64,000 nt of DNA from Xanthocytophaga flava (GTDB lineage: Bacteria > Bacteroidota > Bacteroidia > Cytophagales > 172606-1). Positions 55,132 to 63,648 of this stretch are shown here, piece by piece. The stretch is taken from positions 62,001-126,000 of the forward strand of contig JASJOS010000004.1 of NCBI GenBank assembly GCA_030068525.1, written 5' to 3'. The notes beneath the pieces were generated by a model. It made no database searches, had not been told where the DNA came from, and saw nothing but the letters and a program-made list of their open reading frames with translations. The position numbers were made by a program, and so were the translations under genes. Each line of letters opens with the position of its first letter. The first letter of the stretch is position 1.

Positions 55132-56331
55132 ATGCATTTAAGTGGCATTCCAGCGACGTACTTACTTAGAAACTATTCCATTTATCTTTTTTATTTTTTT
55201 ATCACTCAATCCTGTCTAAGTCAACAAGATACTTCTTTTACTATTTATGGAACCATTGATAATAGCCCATTACAAAAGGTATATTTATATCGGTATGACA
55301 AGCGTGCTATAAAGGTTGACTCTGCACTTATTGACAATACTAGTGATACCTTTATTCTAAAAGGCATTGCATCTGAAGAACTCCATTACAAAATCATATT
55401 TGAAAAGGAAGGAGGTTCCATTAATCTAGCTCTCAAAAACGAAGACATAAAGATTTATTACAGGATTAATAGGCATCATTCATCTTACCCAAGGCGCGAT
55501 CTCTCAATAAGTAATAATCCTTCTACTATCACATTATTAGAATGGGAATACACATATGCGAACTATCAAGATAGTGTATATCAACTCAAACAAATAATTG
55601 ATAGCTTAAAAATTAATAACCTAGATCAGAAAAAAATTCAAATTCAGGAGGATAAATTGTTATCTACTAGAATAAACATGTTTGACTATTCTAGTAGTAT
55701 CGTTAGAAATACATCAAGTCCAGTCTGTGCAGAACTATGTTTAATTGATTGTATAGTTCTGATGAAATTATTCCCTGAAATATCCAAATCAGAAGAGATA
55801 GAAAATTTAGTAGAATTTGTAAAAAATAAATTCCCTAACACTCGCCCAATCCAACTAGCACTTCTTTCCTATAAACCCCTTCCCCATAAAACAAAAGAGA
55901 AAATTAAGACATCATTCATCAATCAAAATAGTGTATTAATAAATCTACCTGATACTGTAGGTAAGCTTACCACCTCTAGCTTCAAAAACAAATATGTATT
56001 ACTTGACTTTTGGGCTAGCTGGTGTCTTCCATGTAGGCAACAGAACCCTCATTTAATCTCAATTTACACTAAGTTTAAAAACAAAGGATTTACAATCTAT
56101 AGTATATCTATTGATGAGAATAAAGAACCTTGGTTACAAGCAATAAAACAAGATAAGATTAATATATGGACACATGTGATAGATACTAGAGTATGGAAAT
56201 CTCCATATCTCAACTCTTATAACATTACCTATATACCATACAATTTCCTTATAGACCCTAGAGGAACCATTATAGCGCAAGATGTCTCAGAAAAAGAATT
56301 AGACGAAATATTAGACAAAGTCCTAAAATAA
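55132..56331 (+). CDS. TlpA-like thioredoxin-family thiol:disulfide protein
   Basis: The 399-aa product has an N-terminal signal segment (FYFFITQSCLS) with a possible lipobox Cys. A beta-rich N-terminal part of DUF4369 type follows (FTIYGTIDNSPLQKVYLYRY), then a helical middle. A C-terminal TlpA/ResA thioredoxin domain contains FWASWCLPCRQQNPHL (Cys298 and Cys301). It would reduce or isomerise disulfides in the periplasm and correct mispaired Cys in the peptide after the VKOR-thioredoxin fusion oxidises them. Paired thiol enzymes are usual in glycocin clusters. Confidence 0.85.
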   Translation: MHLSGIPATYLLRNYSIYLFYFFITQSCLSQQDTSFTIYGTIDNSPLQKVYLYRYDKRAIKVDSALIDNTSDTFILKGIASEELHYKIIFEKEGGSINLALKNEDIKIYYRINRHHSSYPRRDLSISNNPSTITLLEWEYTYANYQDSVYQLKQIIDSLKINNLDQKKIQIQEDKLLSTRINMFDYSSSIVRNTSSPVCAELCLIDCIVLMKLFPEISKSEEIENLVEFVKNKFPNTRPIQLALLSYKPLPHKTKEKIKTSFINQNSVLINLPDTVGKLTTSSFKNKYVLLDFWASWCLPCRQQNPHLISIYTKFKNKGFTIYSISIDENKEPWLQAIKQDKINIWTHVIDTRVWKSPYLNSYNITYIPYNFLIDPRGTIIAQDVSEKELDEILDKVLK

Positions 56332-56398
56332 ATATGATATATATTTATTCAGATACACATCATTCAAAACAAAAAATATTTCGCTCCTACCAATACTT

Positions 56399-57229
56399 AT
56401 GTTTTCATTCATTTACTCCCGAAAAGACTGTACATCCGAAAAAAATGTTGCAGATGTTACTATTGTTTTAAACATTTGGAAAAGGAGATATCTTAAGGAA
56501 CAACTTGAGTCTTTATATAGGCAAACTATTCTTCCTAAGAATATTTGGATTCTGCAATGTGAAGAACACACTTCTATTAAGAAAACCATAAAGAAATTCC
56601 CAAATATACAATACATTCACTCAAGCCAAGATCTAAAATATTTTGGTCGTTTTAGTATAGCTAATCATATTGATACTTGTTACACATGGATTTTAGATGA
56701 TGATATTATTCCATCATCTTCTTGGATTGAAACTTGTATATCCTCTTGCAGTAAATATAATGCTATTATCTGTTGCAATGGCCGATTTATTGACAAAAAT
56801 GACTACACTCCTGAAATAGCAAAATGGCCCGGTTACTTACAAACTCACTTTATTGGAGATGCCAGATATCCTTTAGGATACAATTATTGCCCGAAAGATA
56901 CATTTGTAGACTATGGTTGTAGTAGTTTCTTTTTCAAAACAGAATGGATCAGACATTTCTGGTCGATTTGGCCTATAACTTTTCAAACAGGCGAAGATAT
57001 ACATCTCTCTGCTACTTGTATGATACGTGCAGGAATTCCTACTGTTATCCCATGTCAATTTTCAGAAAATGATAGTGGTAATATAACTCCTGCTTATAGC
57101 CACGATAAGCATGCATCTTGGATGAGAGAAGAGTTTATTCCACAACGTACTATGGTACTCCAGTATCTAATTAATAAAGGAGGTTGGAATCCCATTTATT
57201 GGAAAGAACCCACTCCTATAATTACCTAA
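56399..57229 (+). CDS. GT2/GT-A-like glycosyltransferase
   Basis: The 276-aa product has a GT-A fold: a nucleotide-binding start (VADVTIVLNIWKRRYLKEQL) and the metal-binding DDD motif at Asp100-Asp102 (WILDDDIIPSSSW). A later region holds ETG-like acceptor residues (TGEDIHLSATCMI). SunS and related peptide S- and O-glycosyltransferases of glycocins also belong to GT2, so this is the best candidate for direct glycosylation of the core, although plain sequence does not prove a peptide acceptor. It lies 67 bases after the TlpA-like gene and 52 before the exporter. Confidence 0.82.
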   Translation: MFSFIYSRKDCTSEKNVADVTIVLNIWKRRYLKEQLESLYRQTILPKNIWILQCEEHTSIKKTIKKFPNIQYIHSSQDLKYFGRFSIANHIDTCYTWILDDDIIPSSSWIETCISSCSKYNAIICCNGRFIDKNDYTPEIAKWPGYLQTHFIGDARYPLGYNYCPKDTFVDYGCSSFFFKTEWIRHFWSIWPITFQTGEDIHLSATCMIRAGIPTVIPCQFSENDSGNITPAYSHDKHASWMREEFIPQRTMVLQYLINKGGWNPIYWKEPTPIIT

Positions 57230-57281
57230 AAGCATACAATACCAATGGAAAACTACTTACACATATTACAATTTAATAAAT

Positions 57282-59468
57282 ATGGTTTCCTTTAAACATT
57301 ACCATCAGCAGGATGCTATGGATTGTGGACCAACATGCTTACGTATGGTAGCCAAATACTACGGCAGAACCTATTCTTTGGCATCTTTAAGAGGTAAAGC
57401 ATTTCTAAGTAAAGAAGGAGTTTCACTTGCAGGACTTGCAGAAGCAGCGGAAAATATTGGATTTAAAACACTTGGAGTAAAAACCACTCTTGAGAAATTA
57501 TCTCAAGAAGCACCACTACCATGCATTATTCATTGGAATCAGAATCATTTTATAGTTATTTATAGGATTTCTAAAGACAAGGTTTATACAGCAGATCCAG
57601 CAAAAGGCTTAATTGTTTATACTAAAGAAGAGTTTCGTCAGCATTGGCTTAGTACATATCAATCTGGTAATGATGTAGGGGTAGCATTGCTCCTAGAACC
57701 TACACCTGCTTTTTATACAGAAGAAGAGGATATAGTTAGACGGCTTGGGATAAACAAACTACTTACCTACTTATTTACCTATAAAAAACTACTCATCCAA
57801 CTGGGGTTAGCATTATTAACAAGTAATTTATTTCAATTACTTTTTCCTTTTCTTACCCAATCAATAGTAGATATCGGTATTAATGGTCAAAACTTGAATT
57901 TTATTTATTTAGTGCTAATTGCACAGACGATGTTATTTATAGGAAAGATGGCTATTGACTTCCTTCGTAGCTGGATTCTGTTACATATCAGTACACGTAT
58001 TAATATTTCAATACTATCAGATTTTTTCATCAAATTGATGAAGCTACCTCTCTCATTTTTTGATGTAAAAATGTATGGGGATATCATGCAACGTATTAGT
58101 GATCATCAACGTATCGAGACCTTTCTAACTAGTCAGTCACTTAATATATTATTCTCCACCTTTAATTTATTAATATTTAGCATCATACTAGCCTATTATA
58201 ATACCTTAATATTCTTTGCCTTTGCTGTTTTTAGTACATTTTATGTTATCTGGGTTATTTTATTCTTAAAGAAACGAAGAGAGCTAAACTTCAAACAATT
58301 CGAAGTTTCCGCAAAAAATCAGAGTAGCATTATACAACTAATTCAAGGAATGCAAGAAATTAAGCTTGCAAATGCGGAACGACAAAAACGTTGGGAATGG
58401 GAACATATCCAAGCTCGTCTATTTCGTTTCAATATCAAAAGTCTCTCTCTGAATCAATACCAACAGGCTGGTGCATTCTTTTTTAATGAAGGAAAAAACA
58501 TTTTTATCACCTTTTTAGCAGCTAAATCTGTAATTGAAGGAGAGATTACATTAGGGACAATGCTATCAGTTCAGTACATTATTGGCCAACTTAATAGTCC
58601 AATAGAACAACTTATTGGCTTTGTACAGTCATTACAAGATGCACAAATTAGTATGGAACGTTTAAATGATATCCATGATCTTGAAGATGAAGAACCTTTT
58701 AAAAGATTAAACTTACCTCCGATACATTCCAATAAAAGCCTTATCGTTAAAGATCTGTCTTTTACCTATCCAGGTATGAATGATTATGTACTAAAAGATT
58801 TAAATTTTTACATTCCAGCAGGTGAGACAACAGCAATTGTAGGTATGAGTGGTAGTGGGAAAACAACTTTATTAAAACTCTTACTTAAATTTTATACTCC
58901 TTCAGATGGAGAATTAAAGATTGGAGAAACTAATTTAAAAAATATAAGTCATCAACTATGGCGTAGTCAATGTGGAGTAGTAATGCAGGAGGGATACATC
59001 TTCTCAGATACAATTGTTAATAACATTGCTGTAGGTGATGAAAAGGTAGACATATACAAATTACAACAGGCAGCACAAATAGCCAATATACATGAATTTA
59101 TTGAATCCTTGCCATTAGGTTACAACACTAAAATAGGTGCCGAAGGTAATGGCTTAAGCCAGGGTCAAAAACAACGTTTACTAATCGCTCGTGCTGTTTA
59201 TAAAGATCCAAAGTTTATTTTTTTTGATGAAGCGACCAATGCATTAGATACCAACAATGAGCGTACAATTATGGAGAATCTTGATTCATTTTTTCAAGGA
59301 CGAACAGTCATAATTGTAGCTCATCGTCTAAGTACCGTAAGAAATGCAGATCAAATCATTGTACTTCATAAAGGAGAAATTGTAGAAATAGGCTCTCACA
59401 CAGATCTAATATTAACACAGGGTCATTACTATACTCTGGTAAAAAATCAACTTGAATTAGGAGAATAA
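57282..59468 (+). CDS. C39 peptidase-containing ABC exporter (PCAT, LanT/SunT-like)
   Basis: The 728-aa product has the full PCAT layout. The N-terminal C39 domain has catalytic Cys15 (MDCGPTCLRMVAKYYGR), His89 (NQNHFIVIY) and Asp105 (TADPAKGL). Six membrane helices span about residues 165-440. The ATPase has Walker A GMSGSGKTTLL (about 520-530), signature LSQGQKQRLLIARA and Walker B FIFFDEATNALD. It cuts the leader after GG and exports the core. Both precursors in the cluster have GG sites, so it likely serves both. It pairs with the HlyD adaptor 30 bases downstream to cross the Gram-negative envelope. Confidence 0.96.
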   Translation: MVSFKHYHQQDAMDCGPTCLRMVAKYYGRTYSLASLRGKAFLSKEGVSLAGLAEAAENIGFKTLGVKTTLEKLSQEAPLPCIIHWNQNHFIVIYRISKDKVYTADPAKGLIVYTKEEFRQHWLSTYQSGNDVGVALLLEPTPAFYTEEEDIVRRLGINKLLTYLFTYKKLLIQLGLALLTSNLFQLLFPFLTQSIVDIGINGQNLNFIYLVLIAQTMLFIGKMAIDFLRSWILLHISTRINISILSDFFIKLMKLPLSFFDVKMYGDIMQRISDHQRIETFLTSQSLNILFSTFNLLIFSIILAYYNTLIFFAFAVFSTFYVIWVILFLKKRRELNFKQFEVSAKNQSSIIQLIQGMQEIKLANAERQKRWEWEHIQARLFRFNIKSLSLNQYQQAGAFFFNEGKNIFITFLAAKSVIEGEITLGTMLSVQYIIGQLNSPIEQLIGFVQSLQDAQISMERLNDIHDLEDEEPFKRLNLPPIHSNKSLIVKDLSFTYPGMNDYVLKDLNFYIPAGETTAIVGMSGSGKTTLLKLLLKFYTPSDGELKIGETNLKNISHQLWRSQCGVVMQEGYIFSDTIVNNIAVGDEKVDIYKLQQAAQIANIHEFIESLPLGYNTKIGAEGNGLSQGQKQRLLIARAVYKDPKFIFFDEATNALDTNNERTIMENLDSFFQGRTVIIVAHRLSTVRNADQIIVLHKGEIVEIGSHTDLILTQGHYYTLVKNQLELGE

Positions 59469-59498
59469 ATAACTATTCCCAATAAATGGACCATAAAT

Positions 59499-60812
59499 AT
59501 GTTACCAGATCCAAGTAATTTTCAAAAAGAAGAGCCTTTATCCATAGAATTACGTAGTGAAGAAGTTTATGAAATAATAAACCGCCCGCCACCTGCAATT
59601 ATTCGTTATGGAATAAGTCTGTTTTTCTTCGCCTTTGTACTTATTATTGGCACATCTTGGATAATTGAATATCCTGATATTATCAAAGCGTCATTTGTAC
59701 TTACTTCTATTAATGCTCCAAAATCAGTAAACGCACATACTGATGGGAAAATAGTCCGACTATTAACATCTGATAATCAGAACGTTAAAAAAGGACAAAT
59801 CTTAGGTTATTTAGAAAGCACATCACAACATGAAGAAGTATTGATTCTAGCAGATTGGTTAGCAAAGATACAGAATCAATTTTTAAGCAATCAATTATCT
59901 TATAATAAAGACACCTCGATCAATACATTCAGACACTTAGGCGAGCTCCAATCTGACTTTCAAACTTTCACATTAACATATCAAGAATGTATCTCCTTTT
60001 TAAAAGGAGGATTCTACCTCGAAAAACGAAAGCTCTTAGAAAAAGAGTTGAATGATCTACATCTATTATTCAATAATCTAAAGACGCAAGAAGAATTATA
60101 CCATCAAGACTATAACTTGGCCGAGTCAGAATTTATTGCACAAAAAAAACTTCTCGATGAGAAAGTAATTGCACCACTGGAATTTAGTCATGAACAAAGC
60201 AAATTACTGGCAAAGAAATTACCTCTACGACAGGCTGAAACATCTATAATGAACAATATAGCAGCCCAAACAGCAAAAGAGAAGGAAATTTTAGAATTAG
60301 ATAAAACTATTTCAGAACAAAAGATATTACTTGCTCAAGCGATTCATACTCTACAAAGTCAAATACAAGAATGGAAGAACAAATACTTACTAATAGCCCC
60401 TCTAGAAGGTAATGTATATTTTTCTTCTTTTTTGCAAGAGAATCAGACATTAAAATCTGGCCAAGAGGTATTTTTTATTGGATCAGAAAATAAAACAGAG
60501 TTTGGTCAAATACGAATTCCTCAGAATAACTTTGGCAAAGTTAAGATTGGCCAACGTGTGTTGATTCGTTTTGACGGATATCCTTCTCAAGAATTCGGAT
60601 TGGTTGAGGGCAAAATAGAATTCATATCTAATATTCCTGATCAGGATAATATGTTCCTTGCTAAGGTAGTATTACCCAAAGGATTAAAAACAAATTATAA
60701 ACAGATATTAACTTATAAATCTGGCATGACAGCGACCGCAGAAATTATTACAGAAAACACAAAAATGGCACATAAATTATTCTATAGTCTTATAAAAGTG
60801 TTAGAAAGATAA
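59499..60812 (+). CDS. HlyD-family membrane fusion (adaptor) protein
   Basis: The 437-aa product has one N-terminal membrane helix (about residues 38-58), a biotinyl-lipoyl-like half (VNAHTDGKIVRLLTSDNQNV), a long coiled coil (about 105-310) and the second lipoyl half with a beta-barrel region (GSENKTEFGQIRIPQNNFGK). It forms the periplasmic bridge between the PCAT exporter and an outer membrane channel. No TolC-like gene is in the cluster, so a host channel is presumably used. Confidence 0.92.
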   Translation: MLPDPSNFQKEEPLSIELRSEEVYEIINRPPPAIIRYGISLFFFAFVLIIGTSWIIEYPDIIKASFVLTSINAPKSVNAHTDGKIVRLLTSDNQNVKKGQILGYLESTSQHEEVLILADWLAKIQNQFLSNQLSYNKDTSINTFRHLGELQSDFQTFTLTYQECISFLKGGFYLEKRKLLEKELNDLHLLFNNLKTQEELYHQDYNLAESEFIAQKKLLDEKVIAPLEFSHEQSKLLAKKLPLRQAETSIMNNIAAQTAKEKEILELDKTISEQKILLAQAIHTLQSQIQEWKNKYLLIAPLEGNVYFSSFLQENQTLKSGQEVFFIGSENKTEFGQIRIPQNNFGKVKIGQRVLIRFDGYPSQEFGLVEGKIEFISNIPDQDNMFLAKVVLPKGLKTNYKQILTYKSGMTATAEIITENTKMAHKLFYSLIKVLER

Positions 60813-61073
60813 ATAATCAACTAACGAAAATATAATAGCAACTTTGACCCTTCTATCTAAAGCCTTTTAATTAAAAATCGTAAGACGACTTGCCTATCTC
60901 CTCATTTTTCCTTGTAGTAATTAAAATAAAAACTAACTAAAACAATAAATCGCAGAAACAAAAAGGTAACATACAAAACAAAATAATTAACAAAAATATA
61001 AAATTATTATATACCATTAACGTAATAAACCAAGTAACTTGTACCCATGTATAAACCACTTATATAGAGGTAA
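60813..61073. other. Intergenic, 261 bp, within the cluster
   Basis: Very AT-rich. I checked it for a short GG-leader ORF and saw none. It may separate the export operon from the HTH and GT25-LicD genes. Confidence 0.4.
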
Positions 61074-61487
61074 ATGAAAATCACGAATAATAAAGTATTA
61101 AATAAATCCTACCGGGTATTAACCAAAAAACACAGATACCTAAATGAAAATAGCCCTAATTTTTATTATCAAATTCTGATGGACCTGATAATAAAAAAAA
61201 CACAAGAAGTTATTAACACTGAATATAAAAATGCAGCTGACTGGCATTGCTTACAGGAACCTACTTCTAGTTGGCAGAATCGACATTTTATTTATTTATC
61301 AATTTTACTTGATCTAAGCACTAGTACAGTCAAACGAATTTTTGGCTATAAATGTCACGAGAATGAAACCAAAAGCTTAAATACTAGTACAATAAAAAAA
61401 ATTTCTACCTTTTTACAAGTCCAAAGTTTAAATAGCGCTATATACTCTTATATCATAAAAAATCAGATCGATGATAAAGCTATTTAA
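61074..61487 (+). CDS. Small putative HTH regulator of the cluster
   Basis: The 137-aa product is basic and helical. Its C-terminal half (LDLSTSTVKRIFGYKCH and LNTSTIKKISTFLQVQ) resembles the HTH pattern of Bacteroidota XRE-like proteins, in which a recognition helix of the type STLKRFFGY is followed by a second conserved segment, LDxLAxFLGxxS. I infer DNA binding; the family is not certain. Its place between the export genes and the GT25-LicD gene suggests cluster control. Confidence 0.5.
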   Translation: MKITNNKVLNKSYRVLTKKHRYLNENSPNFYYQILMDLIIKKTQEVINTEYKNAADWHCLQEPTSSWQNRHFIYLSILLDLSTSTVKRIFGYKCHENETKSLNTSTIKKISTFLQVQSLNSAIYSYIIKNQIDDKAI

Positions 61488-61563
61488 CAGTTTATTTCTA
61501 GCAATGTAGAACAAAAGTATATCTTTTTTCGACACATACTCACCACAAGACTTAAACATTGAA

Positions 61564-62811
61564 ATGAGAATTTATCAAATTAGATTAAATCATAGAGGCA
61601 TAAAAAGCGTTTCGTCAATTAACTCTCTCAAAAATTATGAGGAGGAATTACATTTAATAGAAGGCTGTGACCCCAATTTCGAATCTTTTGAAGAAATAGA
61701 AATAGATAAAGAATTTATGCTGCACGAATATGGATTCCCTATATCAGATGCCGAAATTGCTTGTTTCATTTCACATAAAAGAGTTTGGCAAGAATTTGAA
61801 AAATCTTCATATGAATGGTGTCTAATTATGGAAGATGATGCACTAATTTATACCAACAAAGAAATCATACTAGAGATGATTCAGGAACTACCTGATGATT
61901 GGGAGTTATTTTACCCTTATGAGAAAAGTATCATAAACATCAATTTCAAAAATTATCAACCCTATGCGATGGGCCTTCAGTGGGGTGCTTATGCTTATTT
62001 TCTACATAAAAGAGGCCTCAAAAAAGTTTTAGGTCTTAATTGTAAGCAACCTGTTGATGATGAATTAATAACCTTATGTATGGACAAAGTTATTAAAGGA
62101 TATTTTTCTGACACAAACTATTTTGAGACAGATAGTAATATATCATACATCAAATCAGATAGGCAAAAGCTTATCAGAGACAGTATGTTAGATATTAATC
62201 TATGGAATTCAGATGATAAAGAACTTATAAGAAAACTACTTAAGATTATCAGTACTATTGGCAATGAATTAGATATAAAACTTATATTGGAAGGAGGTAC
62301 ACTACTTGGTTATGTTCGTCATGGGATGATTATCCCATGGGATGATGATGTTGATATTGCTATAAATGAGTTAGAAATAAAGTTATTTTTAGATGCATTA
62401 ACATTCAACCACAGTAATGTGATTGAATACGATTTGTTTCATGAGGAAAAAGGATGCAAGTTCTACAAAATATGGTTAAAAGAAGGATATTCTATTCCCA
62501 ACTGTCATCATAAGTGGCCATTTATTGATATTTGGATGCTCAAGGAAGTAAATAATCATATTACACTAGACTCAGTAGGAAAAAAGGGGTTAGCGATAAA
62601 AGAAGAAGATTTTTTTCCATTAAAAGAGGTTGTCTTTGAAGAAAGTATCTTTTTTATCCCAAAAAATTATTTTAGTATTTTGTCTTTCCAATATCCAAAT
62701 TGGAGAACAGAAATGAGAATATATCCATATAGTCATAGATTAGAAAAATCAGGTTTGAAACCTTTGGTAACTTCGATAACAGTTAACAATAATGGTCGCA
62801 TACTATTGTAA
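61564..62811 (+). CDS. GT25-LicD fusion: glycosyltransferase plus phospho-ligand transferase
   Basis: The 415-aa product has two enzymatic modules. Residues 1-205 match GT25 (LPS/collagen-type) glycosyltransferases: SDAEIACFISHKRVWQEFE (about 61-79) and a metal-site motif MEDD (89-92). Residues 215-400 match LicD-family nucleotidyltransferase-fold proteins: LEGGTLLGYVRHGMIIPWDD, with Asp260-Asp262 as the catalytic triple. LicD enzymes add phosphocholine and relatives add ribitol phosphate, each to sugars. The fusion could attach a sugar and then decorate it with a phospho-group. In this cluster the acceptor may be the exported peptide; a surface glycan is the alternative. Confidence 0.78.
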   Translation: MRIYQIRLNHRGIKSVSSINSLKNYEEELHLIEGCDPNFESFEEIEIDKEFMLHEYGFPISDAEIACFISHKRVWQEFEKSSYEWCLIMEDDALIYTNKEIILEMIQELPDDWELFYPYEKSIININFKNYQPYAMGLQWGAYAYFLHKRGLKKVLGLNCKQPVDDELITLCMDKVIKGYFSDTNYFETDSNISYIKSDRQKLIRDSMLDINLWNSDDKELIRKLLKIISTIGNELDIKLILEGGTLLGYVRHGMIIPWDDDVDIAINELEIKLFLDALTFNHSNVIEYDLFHEEKGCKFYKIWLKEGYSIPNCHHKWPFIDIWMLKEVNNHITLDSVGKKGLAIKEEDFFPLKEVVFEESIFFIPKNYFSILSFQYPNWRTEMRIYPYSHRLEKSGLKPLVTSITVNNNGRILL

Positions 62812-63031
62812 ATTAATATAAACTTTGGTGTAAAGAAACAATGTGTTATGTGTGGCAAAAGAGAAACTTATTACAAAATATTTTTTTTTCATAAACCAAT
62901 AATTTACTAGTATTTTAAGTTCCCCCCTCAAATTCTATCATTAAATTTAGCTATCAAATATTCTTATCTATCATCTTCTCTATGTTATTCATTCCTTGAA
63001 ACTTAGAAAAGATTCATTTTAATCCAAACTA

Positions 63032-63155
63032 ATTCGGCCGAATATTTATAAAATGTTTCACTATTAATGTTTTAAAACTCATGAAAAAAGCAATTCTTAA
63101 CTTTGCAGATCGCTTACTATCTAGAGAACAAATGAAAAAAATAAGAGGTGGATGT
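63032..63155 (+). repeat. 124-bp direct repeat, copy 2 (duplicate)
   Basis: The copy of 54759-54882 has two differences (63078 and 63124). Its first 19 bases are an orphaned piece of the UGT-like gene's 3' end, including the TAA, which has no reading-frame context here. The repeat ends at codon 25 of precursor 2, one codon past the GG site. Confidence 0.95.
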
Positions 63156-63257
63156 ATGTTTGAATGTCCCCCAGATCATACAAAATGTGTTTGTCCAAAC
63201 GGAATAGATTATAGTTGCAGAAGATATACAGGTGATCCTTGTCCATGTAGAAGTTAG
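63081..63257 (+). CDS. GG-leader Cys-rich RiPP/bacteriocin precursor 2 (58 aa)
   Basis: This short ORF has the same leader as precursor 1 (one change, Lys15 to Arg), including EQMKKIRGG and the Cys that follows. The 34-residue core has seven Cys (core positions 1, 5, 12, 14, 22, 30 and 32) with CVC and CPC motifs and several Pro and Arg. It shares no similarity with the core of precursor 1 beyond the first Cys and the Cys at position 5. The intact frame, retained leader and new core show that it is a functional second substrate rather than a relic. It lies 269 bases after the GT25-LicD gene. Confidence 0.88.
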   Translation: MKKAILNFADRLLSREQMKKIRGGCMFECPPDHTKCVCPNGIDYSCRRYTGDPCPCRS

Positions 63258-63284
63258 GAATTTTTAACAAAAAGTAAGATAAGC

Positions 63285-63316
63285 AACTCATTATCAGAGC
63301 TAACTGATAATGAGTT
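63285..63316 (+). terminator. Hairpin after precursor 2
   Basis: A perfect 13-bp stem (63285-63297 with 63304-63316) with a 6-base loop, 28 bases past the stop. There is no clean T run. It parallels the hairpin after precursor 1 in position but not in sequence. Confidence 0.65.
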
Positions 63317-63617
63317 AACTCTATTGTAAATGTCGGTTTTCTAGTTTTCAATAATATCCGGATATAAAATTCGAATGGGCTCTTTTCAGTTATTACCACT
63401 AATACTGTGAATTTTGGAAAATTCTAAAACTAACTTTGCATATGCCAATTTCTCACTTTTGACCATGTTTTAGACTTGTGCAAATGTTAGCTTCATGTAT
63501 ATAATCCAAACAATCAAAAAACGAATGACTCATTACACTTCTCTGTATAGTACAATATATTTCCTAAGCTTTTTTTTCATTTAACACTGGCTTAATAAGC
63601 TTGTCTTTTCAGAAATC

Positions 63618-63625
63618 TACTTTTG
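63618..63625 (+). promoter_or_regulatory. Candidate -7 box of the second ECF sigma gene
   Basis: TACTTTTG followed by C matches TAnnTTTG, 23 bases before the ATG at 63649. A TTG lies at 63601-63603, closer than the usual spacing. Confidence 0.4.
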
Positions 63626-63648
63626 CAGAAAGAATTTTTACACAAGCT

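Larger units (their letters stand above)
63258..63648. other. Intergenic, 391 bp, right edge of the island
   Basis: It contains the hairpin at 63285-63316 and a promoter-like element at 63618. A minus-strand frame across 63121-63399 overlaps precursor 2 and is not supported. Confidence 0.5.

Noticed and set aside
51783..62811. Pure surface-polysaccharide locus
   Set aside because: The glycosyltransferases and LicD module would fit, but a C39 exporter, HlyD protein and two GG precursors do not, and no flippase or polymerase is present.
62838..62895. Third small precursor ORF upstream of precursor 2
   Set aside because: A short ATG frame exists but has no GG leader and only one Cys.
51783..63257. 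Lanthipeptide, thiopeptide or sactipeptide cluster
   Set aside because: The Cys-rich GG precursors suggested it, but no dehydratase, cyclase, YcaO or radical SAM gene is visible between 51.5 and 63.5 kb.
63121..63399. Minus-strand frame of 92 aa over precursor 2
   Set aside because: It overlaps the well-supported precursor on the other strand, has no recognisable protein features and is explained by AT-rich sequence.
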